Below are positions 52,364 to 62,500 of a stretch of DNA of 64,000 nucleotides, one piece after another (positions within the stretch are counted from its first letter, which is position 1; each line of letters starts with the position of its first letter). The DNA is taken from NCBI GenBank assembly GCA_051418075.1, contig JBPRGG010000112.1, positions 1-64,000 on the forward strand. Reading direction: 5' to 3'. The notes beneath the pieces were generated by a model. That model did no database searches. It was not told the origin of the DNA and saw only the letters and a list, made by a program, of their open reading frames with translations. The translations under genes were made by a program, and so were the position numbers. This stretch comes from JBPRGG01 sp051418075 (GTDB lineage Bacteria; Bacteroidota; Bacteroidia; Cytophagales; Cyclobacteriaceae).

Positions 52364-54268
52364 TTAAATCCGGGAAACTTCATTCATTATTTCGATTAAG
52401 GACCAATAGGTATAAAGCTGATAATACTTATGCCAAAGCTGCCCCTGATTGGTTTCTTCACCAATTTTTTCATAAACCTGGTAAACTTCCTGTGAAATAT
52501 CCGGTAAAAGCTGATGAACCTCCTGAAATGCCCTGGTAGCAAATAATACCAACACCTTATCCTCAGCCTGCATGTTATTAACAATTGTTTGAACTGCCGA
52601 AAGCTGACCCAGCTTTACCAGGGTCTTGGCCGACTCTACCTGTACAGTGGCAAAATCATCAGCTAATAATTTATTCAATTGGGCTACCACCTGCTCCTCC
52701 TTCATTTTATGGTGCTGAACAGCCACCACAGCCCAATACCTGACAAATCCATTGGGATGTTGGAGATATTTTATCACTTTATCAGGAGCCGGTGAAGGTG
52801 CCAACATCAGGTCGCTGGCAGCTAAGATTTCAGTTAAAGGAAAGATTTCCTGATCATGAGCCACATCGTATGGTGTAGATTCCTGGGACAATCGTACCAT
52901 TTCCGGTTCTGGCATGAATCCGGTATCGTGGATCTTCAGGATCTCCTGTTTTAGCTTTGATCTTAGATCCTGCAGGATCTCCTGATAAGCAGGATCTTCA
53001 GCCAGGTTATTAACTTCATAAGGATCTCGTTCCAGATCATATAATTCCTCTGGTCTGCGAAGGGCGGCAAACATGGTTTGCTGGGCTTCATTCAAAGTCT
53101 CCAGTTGTCTGAACCGGCTAAGCTCTTTCATAATGGCTGACTGATCAGTATAAAAATTGGGTTGTAGCAAAGCCAGGTAAGGTAAAAAGTTGCGAACATA
53201 TCTGTATTTGGCGGTTCTGATGGTTCTGGCTACCTCATATCCTTCATCTACCCGGTCGGCCGCACCAAACACATAATCAGCTGGCGGAAGCGGTTCATTG
53301 GATATAAATGTTTGCCCAGGCCAGGCATCCGGGACTTCCTGGCCGGCCAGGGCCAACACAGTGGGAGCAAAGTCAATAAAGCTCACCAGCCTATCATTGG
53401 CAGTACCTGGTTGAAAGTTAAAAAAATCCTGATATTTCTGAGGAATATGAACCAGTAGGGGGATCTTTAAGCCAGAATCATAAACCGCTCTTTTGGCCCG
53501 GGGCATACCGGTGCCATGATCGGAGTAGAAAAATACGATGGTGTTTTCACTTAAGCCTTCCTTTTCCAGTTCCTGCAGAATCTGATTGAACTGATAATCA
53601 ATGATGCTTACATTGGTATAATAGCGGCCCCACAGTTTTCTAACCTCCGGTGTATCAGGATAATAAGGAGGCAATTCGAGAGAATCAGGGGAAGCCACCT
53701 GAATGTAGGGTAAAAATTCCCGAATCCGGGCCCGGTATATCGAATCACTGCCAAAGATGGAGGATTGATGGGTCAGGCCCAGGTTAAAAATGCTGAAAAA
53801 TGGCTGATCCGGCTGCCTGAATTTCCAATGGGCTTTTTTAGAAGACAAATCCCAGATAGTGGTATCAATGAAATTGTAGTCTTCCTTGTCATTGTTGGTG
53901 GTAAAATATCCGGCTTCCCGTAAATATTTTGGATAGGTTTTGATCTGGTCAGGAATTTCCACTTCTGACCGTAAGTGCTGACTACCCAAAGTATTGGCAT
54001 ACCGGCCGGTAATGATGCAGGAACGAGAGGGAGAGCATACCGGAGCAGTGGCAAACGCGTTGGTATACTTTTCACTTGTTTGGGCAAACTGATCAAGATG
54101 GGGAGTTGAGGCATTTTTATCGCCATAGCAGCCTAGCATGGTGGTAATGTCCTCAGCGGTTACCCAAAGGATATTGGGCTTTTCCAAGGAAGTCTGTTCC
54201 CGGGAAGGACCACAACTGAAAATCCAGCCTAACTGGCATATAAATGTGATTAAGATAAATTTTTTCAT
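52364..54268 (-). CDS. sulfatase lipoprotein with C-terminal HEAT-like repeats (locus B)
   Basis: Formylglycine sulfatase of 634 aa. The lipobox is IFSC (Cys19). The signature C-S-P-S-R at Cys78 in APVCSPSRSCIITGRY gives the formylglycine. The metal site is shown by TAEDITT (Glu39-Asp40 instead of the common Asp-Asp) and FYSDHGTGMPRAKR. This branch resembles heparan N-sulfatase (SGSH) relatives. After the sulfatase fold, residues about 470-634 form helical pairs such as VIKYLQHPNGFVRYWAVVAVQ and LADDFATVQVESAKTLVKLG, typical of HEAT repeats and possibly a protein- or glycan-binding platform. Last gene of locus B. Confidence 0.9.
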   Translation of the reverse strand: MKKFILITFICQLGWIFSCGPSREQTSLEKPNILWVTAEDITTMLGCYGDKNASTPHLDQFAQTSEKYTNAFATAPVCSPSRSCIITGRYANTLGSQHLRSEVEIPDQIKTYPKYLREAGYFTTNNDKEDYNFIDTTIWDLSSKKAHWKFRQPDQPFFSIFNLGLTHQSSIFGSDSIYRARIREFLPYIQVASPDSLELPPYYPDTPEVRKLWGRYYTNVSIIDYQFNQILQELEKEGLSENTIVFFYSDHGTGMPRAKRAVYDSGLKIPLLVHIPQKYQDFFNFQPGTANDRLVSFIDFAPTVLALAGQEVPDAWPGQTFISNEPLPPADYVFGAADRVDEGYEVARTIRTAKYRYVRNFLPYLALLQPNFYTDQSAIMKELSRFRQLETLNEAQQTMFAALRRPEELYDLERDPYEVNNLAEDPAYQEILQDLRSKLKQEILKIHDTGFMPEPEMVRLSQESTPYDVAHDQEIFPLTEILAASDLMLAPSPAPDKVIKYLQHPNGFVRYWAVVAVQHHKMKEEQVVAQLNKLLADDFATVQVESAKTLVKLGQLSAVQTIVNNMQAEDKVLVLFATRAFQEVHQLLPDISQEVYQVYEKIGEETNQGQLWHKYYQLYTYWSLIEIMNEVSRI

Positions 54269-54288
54269 GTTTAAATATATAATGACAT

Positions 54289-56184
54289 TTAATAATATCC
54301 TGCTTCAATTATTGGTATTAAGGCCAATAAACCACCCCAGGAATAAAAGCTGTCACTGTTACGTACATCACCACCTACACCAGTAACAGAATTGTAATTT
54401 TCATAGACCCGCCGGTTTTCTGTCCATTCCTTCAGGATCAGATCCCTGGATTTATCAGCCAATTCTTTTTGGGCCTGAGGCAAATCATATTTTCTCAGTC
54501 CCAGGTACACCAGGAAATTCATAGGAGCCCAAATCCGTCCTCTCCAGTAGGAATTATCGGCAAATCCGGGATCATTGCGGGCAATGGAAGGCATGATCCA
54601 GTCTCCGTAAAATTCATTGGGATTGAAGAAATGCTCATTGATCATGCGATCAGCCTGAGCCTGAGAGGGTACTTGTCCCAATAACGGATAAAAGTGGGTG
54701 GGGGAAAGATGACTGGTAAACTCACCGGTCTGCAGGTTTTTATCCCGGTAAATGCCCGATTCCTCATCCCACAATTCCTGCAGTTTCTGACCATATTTTT
54801 CTCCCCGGCCTTCCAAGGCTTTGGCATCCGCTTCTTTTCCCAAGATCCGGGCGATTTCAGCCAGGTTTTTGCAATCGGCTACATACAAGCCCATCAATCC
54901 GACTGAAGCCAGGTCAAATACATTTTTTTCTTTATTAAAAACTGCTTCATCAAACATGGGTGAATTATCCAGCCCTGATTCCCATTTGGCTCCCTGGGCT
55001 GAATGGCCATCCATGCCCATAGGGTGAGGATCTGATCCCCAGGACAGATAACCCTGATTGTCCCTGGCTTGTGGCCACCACTCGTTCCAGGAAAGTAATT
55101 CATCGTATACCTCTTCCAAAAACCACTTGTCCTGATACTTGTCATAGATCAGCTTACAAACAATACTTCCTACCGGTGGTTGAGAACGGTCGAAAGATTT
55201 TAACCCAAATGATGCCTCCAGGTTAGGCACAAAACCATTTTCGGTAATGGCTTCAGAAATGGCGATGCAATTGGAATAACCCAGGTATTTATTGTCCAGA
55301 GACAGCATTAATCCGGCAAAGTAAGTATCCCAGTCGAAAATAATGTATCCCCCCCAGGCTTCATTCCAAACCCTTGAAACTGAAGTTACAGTGCGGTCAT
55401 TTTGTGCATCATAGATGATGTTCCAAGAATTTACCGCCTGCATGGCATGATAGGCCTCAGACAGATCACCATAATTATCAATATTGGTTTGATGCTCCAT
55501 TTTCTTTTGCTCAATTATGGCCTTAATAGAAGCCATATCTTTAGGGGCACCAGTGTAGAAAGCCACTTCCTGATCTGAGCCGCAGGAAAAATAAGGGGCA
55601 TCCAATGGAAGCTTTATCTGATCAGATGTGCGGGTAGCACGGATGGTGATATACTGACCCCTTGAGTGGGCAATCATCAGGCTATCCTTTTTATCTACAT
55701 AGCCAGGCTTGTTCCAGAGAAAGCTGGCCTGCATGATCAGTACAGGAGGTTGCTCCGGCAGTTCCAGGGGAGCATACAAATAATAAATATTATCACCATC
55801 ACTGGCTGATGCTACATGGGCTTTAAGGCCTTCCCATTCCATTTCCAGCTCCACATAGGAGCCGTCATAAGCATGCGCTATGGGGTTGATCTTTTCAGGG
55901 AAATTCCCTCTGCGGGTGTTAAAAATATAGCTGTCTTTTAACCAGTAAGGCCCGCCTCTTTTTTTACGAAAAAGCAGCTGCAAATTCAGCCCTTCCGGCA
56001 TTTTCACCCGGCTTAATACACTGGGATTATTCCAGGTATTCCAGCCCGTCAGCAGGTGTTGTTGCAGGGTTTGTTTGGAATTAACTTCTGGTCTGGTTAT
56101 TTTTTGTGTTTCCTGATCAGGGTTATTTTGGCAAGCTCCACTGATCAGGAATAATATGATTAATAGATATGTGTAATTTCTCAT
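54289..56184 (-). CDS. GH63/MGH1-like (alpha/alpha)6-barrel glycoside hydrolase lipoprotein (locus B)
   Basis: Exported lipoprotein (ISGAC, Cys18) of 631 aa. A beta-rich N-terminal domain (about 40-235) leads into a six-hairpin barrel (about 240-631). IIFDWDTYFAGLMLS near residue 284 (Asp284, Asp286) and GAKWESGLDNSP near 401 (Asp406, a candidate catalytic acid) are hallmarks of the GH63/mannosylglycerate hydrolase-like and GH37 relatives; WRGRIWAPMNFLVYLGL and a late glutamate in VYENYNSVTG complete the pattern. Substrates in this clan are alpha-glucosides, alpha-mannosyl- or glucosylglycerate; here a sulfated oligosaccharide pre-treated by the flanking sulfatases is likely, but not proven. 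Confidence 0.85.
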   Translation of the reverse strand: MRNYTYLLIILFLISGACQNNPDQETQKITRPEVNSKQTLQQHLLTGWNTWNNPSVLSRVKMPEGLNLQLLFRKKRGGPYWLKDSYIFNTRRGNFPEKINPIAHAYDGSYVELEMEWEGLKAHVASASDGDNIYYLYAPLELPEQPPVLIMQASFLWNKPGYVDKKDSLMIAHSRGQYITIRATRTSDQIKLPLDAPYFSCGSDQEVAFYTGAPKDMASIKAIIEQKKMEHQTNIDNYGDLSEAYHAMQAVNSWNIIYDAQNDRTVTSVSRVWNEAWGGYIIFDWDTYFAGLMLSLDNKYLGYSNCIAISEAITENGFVPNLEASFGLKSFDRSQPPVGSIVCKLIYDKYQDKWFLEEVYDELLSWNEWWPQARDNQGYLSWGSDPHPMGMDGHSAQGAKWESGLDNSPMFDEAVFNKEKNVFDLASVGLMGLYVADCKNLAEIARILGKEADAKALEGRGEKYGQKLQELWDEESGIYRDKNLQTGEFTSHLSPTHFYPLLGQVPSQAQADRMINEHFFNPNEFYGDWIMPSIARNDPGFADNSYWRGRIWAPMNFLVYLGLRKYDLPQAQKELADKSRDLILKEWTENRRVYENYNSVTGVGGDVRNSDSFYSWGGLLALIPIIEAGYY

Positions 56185-56213
56185 TTTTTACAAAATTTAA
56201 TTTATCATCTGTT

Positions 56214-57842
56214 CTAAATCCCCCGGGCCAGGATCAGGGAATCGAAAGGAACCACGCCAACCCGGTCAGCCCATTGCTGGTAAAGCTGCTGAAGTTCTCG
56301 GGCTTTTTCAGGATTTGACTGTTTCACATCATTTACTTCAGCCGGATCATTTTCCAGGTTATACAAAGCAGCTTCAGAGATCTGATCTTTATAGTCAGTA
56401 TACACCAGTTTCCAGTGACCTTTTCTTACGGCCCAATGCCCCTGATGTTCCCAGAAAAGGGGTCTTTCGGTATCTAATGGCTTTTCTATTGTCTGTAATA
56501 AATCAATTCCTTCCATTGGTTTGACTGAAATAGTGCTGATTTGATCTGCCTCCATACCTGCAGCAGCCAAACAAGTAGGCATGATATCGATTATATGACC
56601 ATATTCCCTTACTATTTTACTTTCTCTGACTCTGTCAGGCCAGTGCAGGATAAATGGGGTCTTGATACCTCCTTCCGTGGTCCAGTGCTTGAATAACCGG
56701 TAAGGCACATTGCTGGCATTGGCCCAGCCTCCTCCGTAGGAATCAAAAGAATTGGCTGAGCCAATAGGTCCGCTGCGGTCAGCCACCCAGCTGGTAGCCT
56801 GGTAAATTCCAGCCTGGGTGGCCCCGTTATCAGATAAAAACATGATCAGGGTGTTATCCAGCTGACCGCGTTGCTCTAAAAAGCTGACCAATCGGCCAAT
56901 ATCCTGGTCCATTCGGTAGATCTGGGCGGCATAAATTGCCATTCTAAGGTCCCAAAGTTCTTTGTCTTCGGATGATAGCTGGTCCCAGTTCTGGTTAGGA
57001 TTTTTATAGTAAGGTTCAGAAAGTTCAGTATCAGAAGGTAACAGGCCTAATCCGATCATGTTTTGAAAGCGTTGCTGCCTTATTTTAGTCCACCCTTCCA
57101 GGTAATTACCTTTAAACTTGTTGATGTCTTCCGGCCTGGCATGTAAGGGCCAGTGGGGAGCTGTATAGGAAAGGTATAGAAAAAAAGGTTGATCCATACT
57201 TCCTGACTTGATAAAATTCAGGGCATGGTCAGTGACAGCAGTGGTCATATAAAAATCTTCCTCTGGCTGGTAAGGTTCCTGATCCAGGTGTAACCGCATA
57301 AATTGATCTTCTGAAATCCAAGGCTCTAAGTTGAAATAATTACCGGCACCATGTAACATTGTAAATGTATGCTCAAACCCCCGATGATCCGGCCAGGCAG
57401 CGGTATCATTTCCTAAATGCCATTTTCCTGAAATATAAGTATGGTAGTTTACCTGTTGCAACGCTTCAGCCAGAGTGGTAGCCTCCTGGTCAATCCAGCC
57501 CTGATAAGCAGGCAGGAAAGTACTGTCATGCCATAATCTGCCTTCAACCATATCACCCATACCAGCCTGATGTGGATACAGTCCAGTCATTAAACTTGCC
57601 CTGGTAGGACAGCAGCGGGAGGCATTGTAAAAATTAGCCATTAAAATCCCATCTGCAGCCAGTCGGTCTAAATGTGGTGTAGGAATCTCACCTCCGGTGC
57701 AGCTTAAATCGGAATAGCCCATATCATCGGCCAGGATCAATATGATATTGGGCTGGTCAAGGGCAGACTCCTGATTGGTTTCTGGTTTAGGTTTACAAGC
57801 CAATGCCAAGCCTAATAAGAACAAACAGATATTTTTTGTCAT
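56214..57842 (-). CDS. arylsulfatase-type S1 sulfatase lipoprotein (locus B)
   Basis: Exported sulfatase of 542 aa. Lipobox ALAC (Cys16). The signature C-C-P-T-R has its formylglycine cysteine at residue 77 in SRCCPTRASLMTGLYPHQAGMGDM, and metal ligands lie in LADDMG (Asp39, Asp40) and MFLSDNGA. ISGKWHLG and LSYTAPHWPLHA are further active-site segments. The motif set resembles the large S1_4 arylsulfatase branch; specificity is open. Separated from susD by a hairpin (57899-57915) and followed after 29 bp by the glycosidase gene. Confidence 0.92.
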   Translation of the reverse strand: MTKNICLFLLGLALACKPKPETNQESALDQPNIILILADDMGYSDLSCTGGEIPTPHLDRLAADGILMANFYNASRCCPTRASLMTGLYPHQAGMGDMVEGRLWHDSTFLPAYQGWIDQEATTLAEALQQVNYHTYISGKWHLGNDTAAWPDHRGFEHTFTMLHGAGNYFNLEPWISEDQFMRLHLDQEPYQPEEDFYMTTAVTDHALNFIKSGSMDQPFFLYLSYTAPHWPLHARPEDINKFKGNYLEGWTKIRQQRFQNMIGLGLLPSDTELSEPYYKNPNQNWDQLSSEDKELWDLRMAIYAAQIYRMDQDIGRLVSFLEQRGQLDNTLIMFLSDNGATQAGIYQATSWVADRSGPIGSANSFDSYGGGWANASNVPYRLFKHWTTEGGIKTPFILHWPDRVRESKIVREYGHIIDIMPTCLAAAGMEADQISTISVKPMEGIDLLQTIEKPLDTERPLFWEHQGHWAVRKGHWKLVYTDYKDQISEAALYNLENDPAEVNDVKQSNPEKARELQQLYQQWADRVGVVPFDSLILARGI

Positions 57843-57898
57843 GCAGGAATGTTTTTGTCTAAATTATCAATGAATTCAGGCAATGTCAATATAAAAAA

Positions 57899-57915
57899 TG
57901 CCGGCTGATCCGGCA
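57899..57915. terminator. hairpin with T-runs on both strands between susD and the sulfatase (locus B)
   Basis: TGCCGG (57899-57904) pairs with CCGGCA (57910-57915) across CTGAT. The minus strand continues in TTTTTT and the plus strand in CTTTTT. In the reading direction of the locus it would partly end transcription after susD, giving more susCD than downstream enzymes. Confidence 0.65.
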
Positions 57916-57969
57916 CTTTTTAGTAAACAAACACTATTAAACTAGGTAAACAACAATTATTAATTATAA

Positions 57970-59523
57970 TTAATAACCGGGATTCTGTCCGGATTCCCTC
58001 ATCAATGGATTATTATCCATCTCACTAAGTGGAATGGGCATCAGTAAATGAGTATTCAGTTCAAATCCAAACAAATCACTGTTGTATTCTTCAGAAAAAC
58101 CGAAATCTTGTTTATTCCAGGTATCCAAATTGACATAACCGGCTTTGTGCCATCGCCTCAGGTCATCCCATCGGATGTTTTCCTCTCCGGCTAATTCCCT
58201 TAATCTTTCATCCATAATATCCTGCATACTAATAGCCATTAGATCTTCCGGTGCAGCTGCCTCTGTTCCATCCTCTGTGGAAAAACGGGCTCTTTCACGT
58301 ATTTCATTCACCAAAGCCAGTGCTCTAGCAGATTGGTTGGTTTGCAGGTATGCTTCTGCTGCCAGTAACATCACATCGGCATATCGTAAAATCCGGGTAT
58401 TGTTGAGTGAATTGATAGCAGCTATTCCAATCCATGCATTCCGTTCATCCTTTATATATTTAACAAATTTCCAACCCCCGGTAAATTCCCAGTCGGCATC
58501 ATCAGTTAACACCATGGTTTCATTGATTCGGGGATCTTCCGGGTCAAAAACATCGATTAACTTTTCTGAAGGAGCTGTTAAAGCGCCTAAATTGGTCCAT
58601 TTGTCCATAAAATGCTGATAGAAAGCGCCCATTGAACCTACAACATCAGTGAAGTCATTACCCAGCCATGGGTTTTCCTGACCTGCTTTTTCACTGGCCT
58701 GGAATTCAAACAAGGATTCGGAGTTATTCTCATAGCGATAATCAAAGTTCTGACCAAAATGATCCACCAATTCTACATTATCGGAAATTTTTTCGAATGC
58801 TTCAATGGCTTTTTGAAAGTCGCCTGTATCATTGCCTTGATAGTTGGCCCTGGTAACATAAGATTTTACCAGCATACCGTAGGCAGCATCTTTAGTTACG
58901 CGGCCGGCATAATCATCATCCCAATTTGCAGGTAATAGTAAAGCAGCAGTTTCAAGATCATCTATTGCTTTATCAAGCAATTCAAATCCTTCAGAGGGAG
59001 GTTGCTGTACTTTGGAAAGACCAATTATACGTTCTGTGATCATGGGAGCTTTACCCCACCAGCTCCATAATTTGTAGAAAGCCCATGACCGTAAAAACAA
59101 CATTTCGCCTTTATTGTATTTGATCATTTCCGGATCTGTATACACCTCTTTATTTTCTTCAATCTTCTCCAGCATGGTGTTGGCCCGGTTTACTACTTCA
59201 TACAGTGAGCCCCAAATAGCGCTTACATCGCCATTTCCACTATTTAATCCTTTGAAGTTGTCCAAACTTTGAGGATTCCTGGACCTTAAATCGTCACCAG
59301 GCAACAACCAAAGCTCGTGATGTGGATTATTGCTGTTGTAAGTGTAGATATCAGTAATTTTTGCGTATACTGCAATCATTCCCTGTTGCATTCTTTGCTG
59401 ATCAGAAAAATATTCTGATTCTAATTCCTTGGTAGGGTTTACCTCCAGGTTATCTTCGCAGGCAGCTGTAAAGAATAATACAGCTACCAGCAACATTTTA
59501 TAAAATATATTTAATTTATTCAT
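57970..59523 (-). CDS. SusD/RagB-family outer-membrane nutrient-binding lipoprotein (locus B)
   Basis: Lipoprotein of 517 aa (signal LLVAVLFFTAAC, lipidated Cys22). SusD motifs are seen at GEMLFLRSWAFYKLWSWWGKAPMI, RILRYADVMLLAAEAYLQTNQSARALALVNEIRERA and ERLRELAGEENIRWDDLRRWHKAGY. It lies 18 bp after its susC gene. Its low resemblance to the locus A SusD apart from these helices suggests a different glycan target. Confidence 0.95.
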   Translation of the reverse strand: MNKLNIFYKMLLVAVLFFTAACEDNLEVNPTKELESEYFSDQQRMQQGMIAVYAKITDIYTYNSNNPHHELWLLPGDDLRSRNPQSLDNFKGLNSGNGDVSAIWGSLYEVVNRANTMLEKIEENKEVYTDPEMIKYNKGEMLFLRSWAFYKLWSWWGKAPMITERIIGLSKVQQPPSEGFELLDKAIDDLETAALLLPANWDDDYAGRVTKDAAYGMLVKSYVTRANYQGNDTGDFQKAIEAFEKISDNVELVDHFGQNFDYRYENNSESLFEFQASEKAGQENPWLGNDFTDVVGSMGAFYQHFMDKWTNLGALTAPSEKLIDVFDPEDPRINETMVLTDDADWEFTGGWKFVKYIKDERNAWIGIAAINSLNNTRILRYADVMLLAAEAYLQTNQSARALALVNEIRERARFSTEDGTEAAAPEDLMAISMQDIMDERLRELAGEENIRWDDLRRWHKAGYVNLDTWNKQDFGFSEEYNSDLFGFELNTHLLMPIPLSEMDNNPLMRESGQNPGY

Positions 59524-59541
59524 GATTTGTCTTTTGTTAAA

Positions 59542-62500
59542 TTAAAACCTCGCATTTATACCCAAATTAAAAACTCTTGGCATAGGATTATTATCATTTT
59601 CAGGATCCAATCCAGACCAGGGAGACATAAAAAATGCGTTATTGACACTCATATAAATCCTGGCATACTCAATACTATTGTTTAAGCGATCATATAAGGT
59701 CTGAGGTAAGGTATAACCCAGCTGCACATTGTTGAGCCTCAGGTAAGCTGCACTTTCCACAAACCTTGGCATGGCTGAATTATGATTTTGAGCCGCTACA
59801 ATAGCTTTGGGTATGGTATTCGATGGATTTTCTTCTGTCCAGGAATTTAGTACGCTCACGTGCCGGTTATTTCCCCTGGTACCTAAATTACCCAGATCCT
59901 GCATGGAGCTATTGATTTTCATTACGTCACCCACTCCCTGGAAGAAAGCTGAGAAATCAAAACCTTTGTAATCCAAACCCAGATTAAAACCATAGTAATA
60001 TCCTGGTATGGTATTTCCTAAAAAGGTTCTGTCATATTCATTGATCACACCATCTGCACCAGGAGTATAAAAACGATAACCATTTTCGGGATCGGCCTCA
60101 CCATTTACGTCCATAAAATAAAGATCACCTGGTGCAAATGGACGGGAAATGGTCTTATCTTCGGTTTGGGAAGTATACTGATCCACCTGGTCCTGGTTTT
60201 GAAAAAGCCCACCAATCCGGTATCCATAAATATAATTCACAGAATACCCGGGCTCAATTCTTCCATTGCCCGTGTTGAAAGGAATATCCTGATCAGTGGT
60301 AATTACCTCGTTATGAACAGTGGTAATATTTCCACCAACAGCATAATTCAATTCACCCAGACTGTTGCGATAATTCAATGAAAGCTCAATCCCTTCATTT
60401 TTAATGGATGCAATATTAGCCACAGGGTTCAATTTACTTCCTGCGCTAGGAGGAATGGTAGTCTCCTGCAGGATTCCATCAGTTTTCTTGTAATAATATT
60501 CAAAAGAGATATCCAGATTATCAAACAATACGGCATCAAAACCTAAATTAGTGGTAGTGGTTTTTTCCCATTCCAGGTCCGGATTGGGGAAAGAAAACAT
60601 AGCAGCACCAATATAGTAGTTGCCTAAGCCAGAACTTCCCGGCAAAGATCCAAAGGAATAGGTTGGGGTTTTTTCAATGGCAGACAGGTAAGCCATTTGC
60701 CTCACCTCCTGATTACCCAGCTGACCCCATCCAGCCCGGAATTTCAGGTCTGTGATGAAATTTTGATTTTGCATGAATGGTTCGGCTGACATACGCCAGG
60801 CAGCTGAAGCAGAAGGGAAAGTTCCCCATCTTTTTCCCGGAGCAAATCGGTTACTACCATCTCGTCTTACAGTCAGATCCAGGTAATATTTGTAATTGTA
60901 ATTGTATCCTATCCGGGCTAACAATCCTTGCAGAGCCCAACGGAAAGGTTCAGATTCGATGTTAGTCCATTCATCCGGACCACCCATGGTCCACAAATAA
61001 TCCAGCTTGGTGGTAACCAGCCGGGTTCTACCTCCAACATATTTAGCCTGGAATTGTTGATCCTGGCCATTCAGTAGCAGATCAAAATTATGGTCACCTA
61101 CTGATTTTTTATAATTGACGGTTATTTCATTAACCTGGTTATAGTTGGTTGTGGTCCTTTCGCCATATTGTCCCAGGGAGTTAGGCGCACCTTCCTTAGC
61201 AGGATCACCAGAAGTATAAGAAAAGTAGTTGGCCATATAATCATTAAATGATTCACGGTTATGCTGATACCAGTCAATGCTAAAGGTACCTTTTACTGAA
61301 AGATTTTCCAGAGGCTTAAGTTCAATGAATGCAGTTCCAAGGTTTCTGACAGAATTATATTGCTGGGTATTAAGTGCCATCCAGCCAAAACTGTTAATTC
61401 GGGTTCCCTCACCATATAGTTTATCTGCTCTCCAGGTGCCATCCTCATCATAACCAGTTACTACTGGAGCAAAACCCATTAATTCGTCCACCCCGGAGGT
61501 GGCATAAATGGGTTGCCAGGGAGGTGTCTGGGCTCTGTCAGTAATATCATACCGGTTCTTATCTTCTCCTTCAATATAAGCCAGCCGATAGTTGATGCCG
61601 ATATTTAACCAATCTTTGACCTCATTGTCCAGTTTGATGTTGAATGAATACCGATCCAGGTTTTCATTGATCAACACGCCTTCGGTGGAAGCATAATTGG
61701 CCGAAGCATAATAATTGGTTTTCTCAGTTTTGCCGGAAATATTCACGGCATAATCCTGGGTAGTAGCATTTTCATTGATCAGAGGTGATTGCCAATCCCA
61801 GGTTTCCTCTGTGTCACCTAAATATAAAGGGCTGGAGGGGTCAAATTGAGGATCAAGGTTAAAATCCGGATTATTGGCATAAGCCTGTTCAAAAAACTCT
61901 ACGTATTGTTGCGTATTTAAAACATCCCATTTCCTGATCAGATTTTGTACTCCATATCGGGCATTGAAATTAATTGTGGGAGTTTCACTATTTCCTTTTT
62001 TGGTAGTGATCAGGATTACCCCATTGGCTGCCCTTACCCCATAAATAGCAGCGGCAGAAGCATCTTTTAATACGGAGATGGATTCAATATCATTGGGATT
62101 GATCATGGACATGATGTTGATCGGCCCTCTGACATCCCTCACCCGGGCATTCTCCTGTCCCAGAATACCACCACCTAATTCGGTCACTGGTACGCCATCA
62201 ATTACATATAAGGGATCTGCCACGCCCCAGGTATTGGTGCCGCGAATCCTTACTGTAGGTCGATCCATCGGATTGCCTGTATTACCGGAAACATGCACAC
62301 CTGTCATTCTACCCTGCATGGCAAATTCTGGTGACATAGATACACTTTTGGTGATCTCTTTGGAATCAACTGTAGAAATAGAGGTTGTTACGTCCTTTTT
62401 TTCACGACTTCCATAACCAATCACTACCAATTCCTGCAGCTGCTTGATATCAGAGGTCATTACCAAATCAATCACGGATTGGTTATTCACCTGAATCTCT

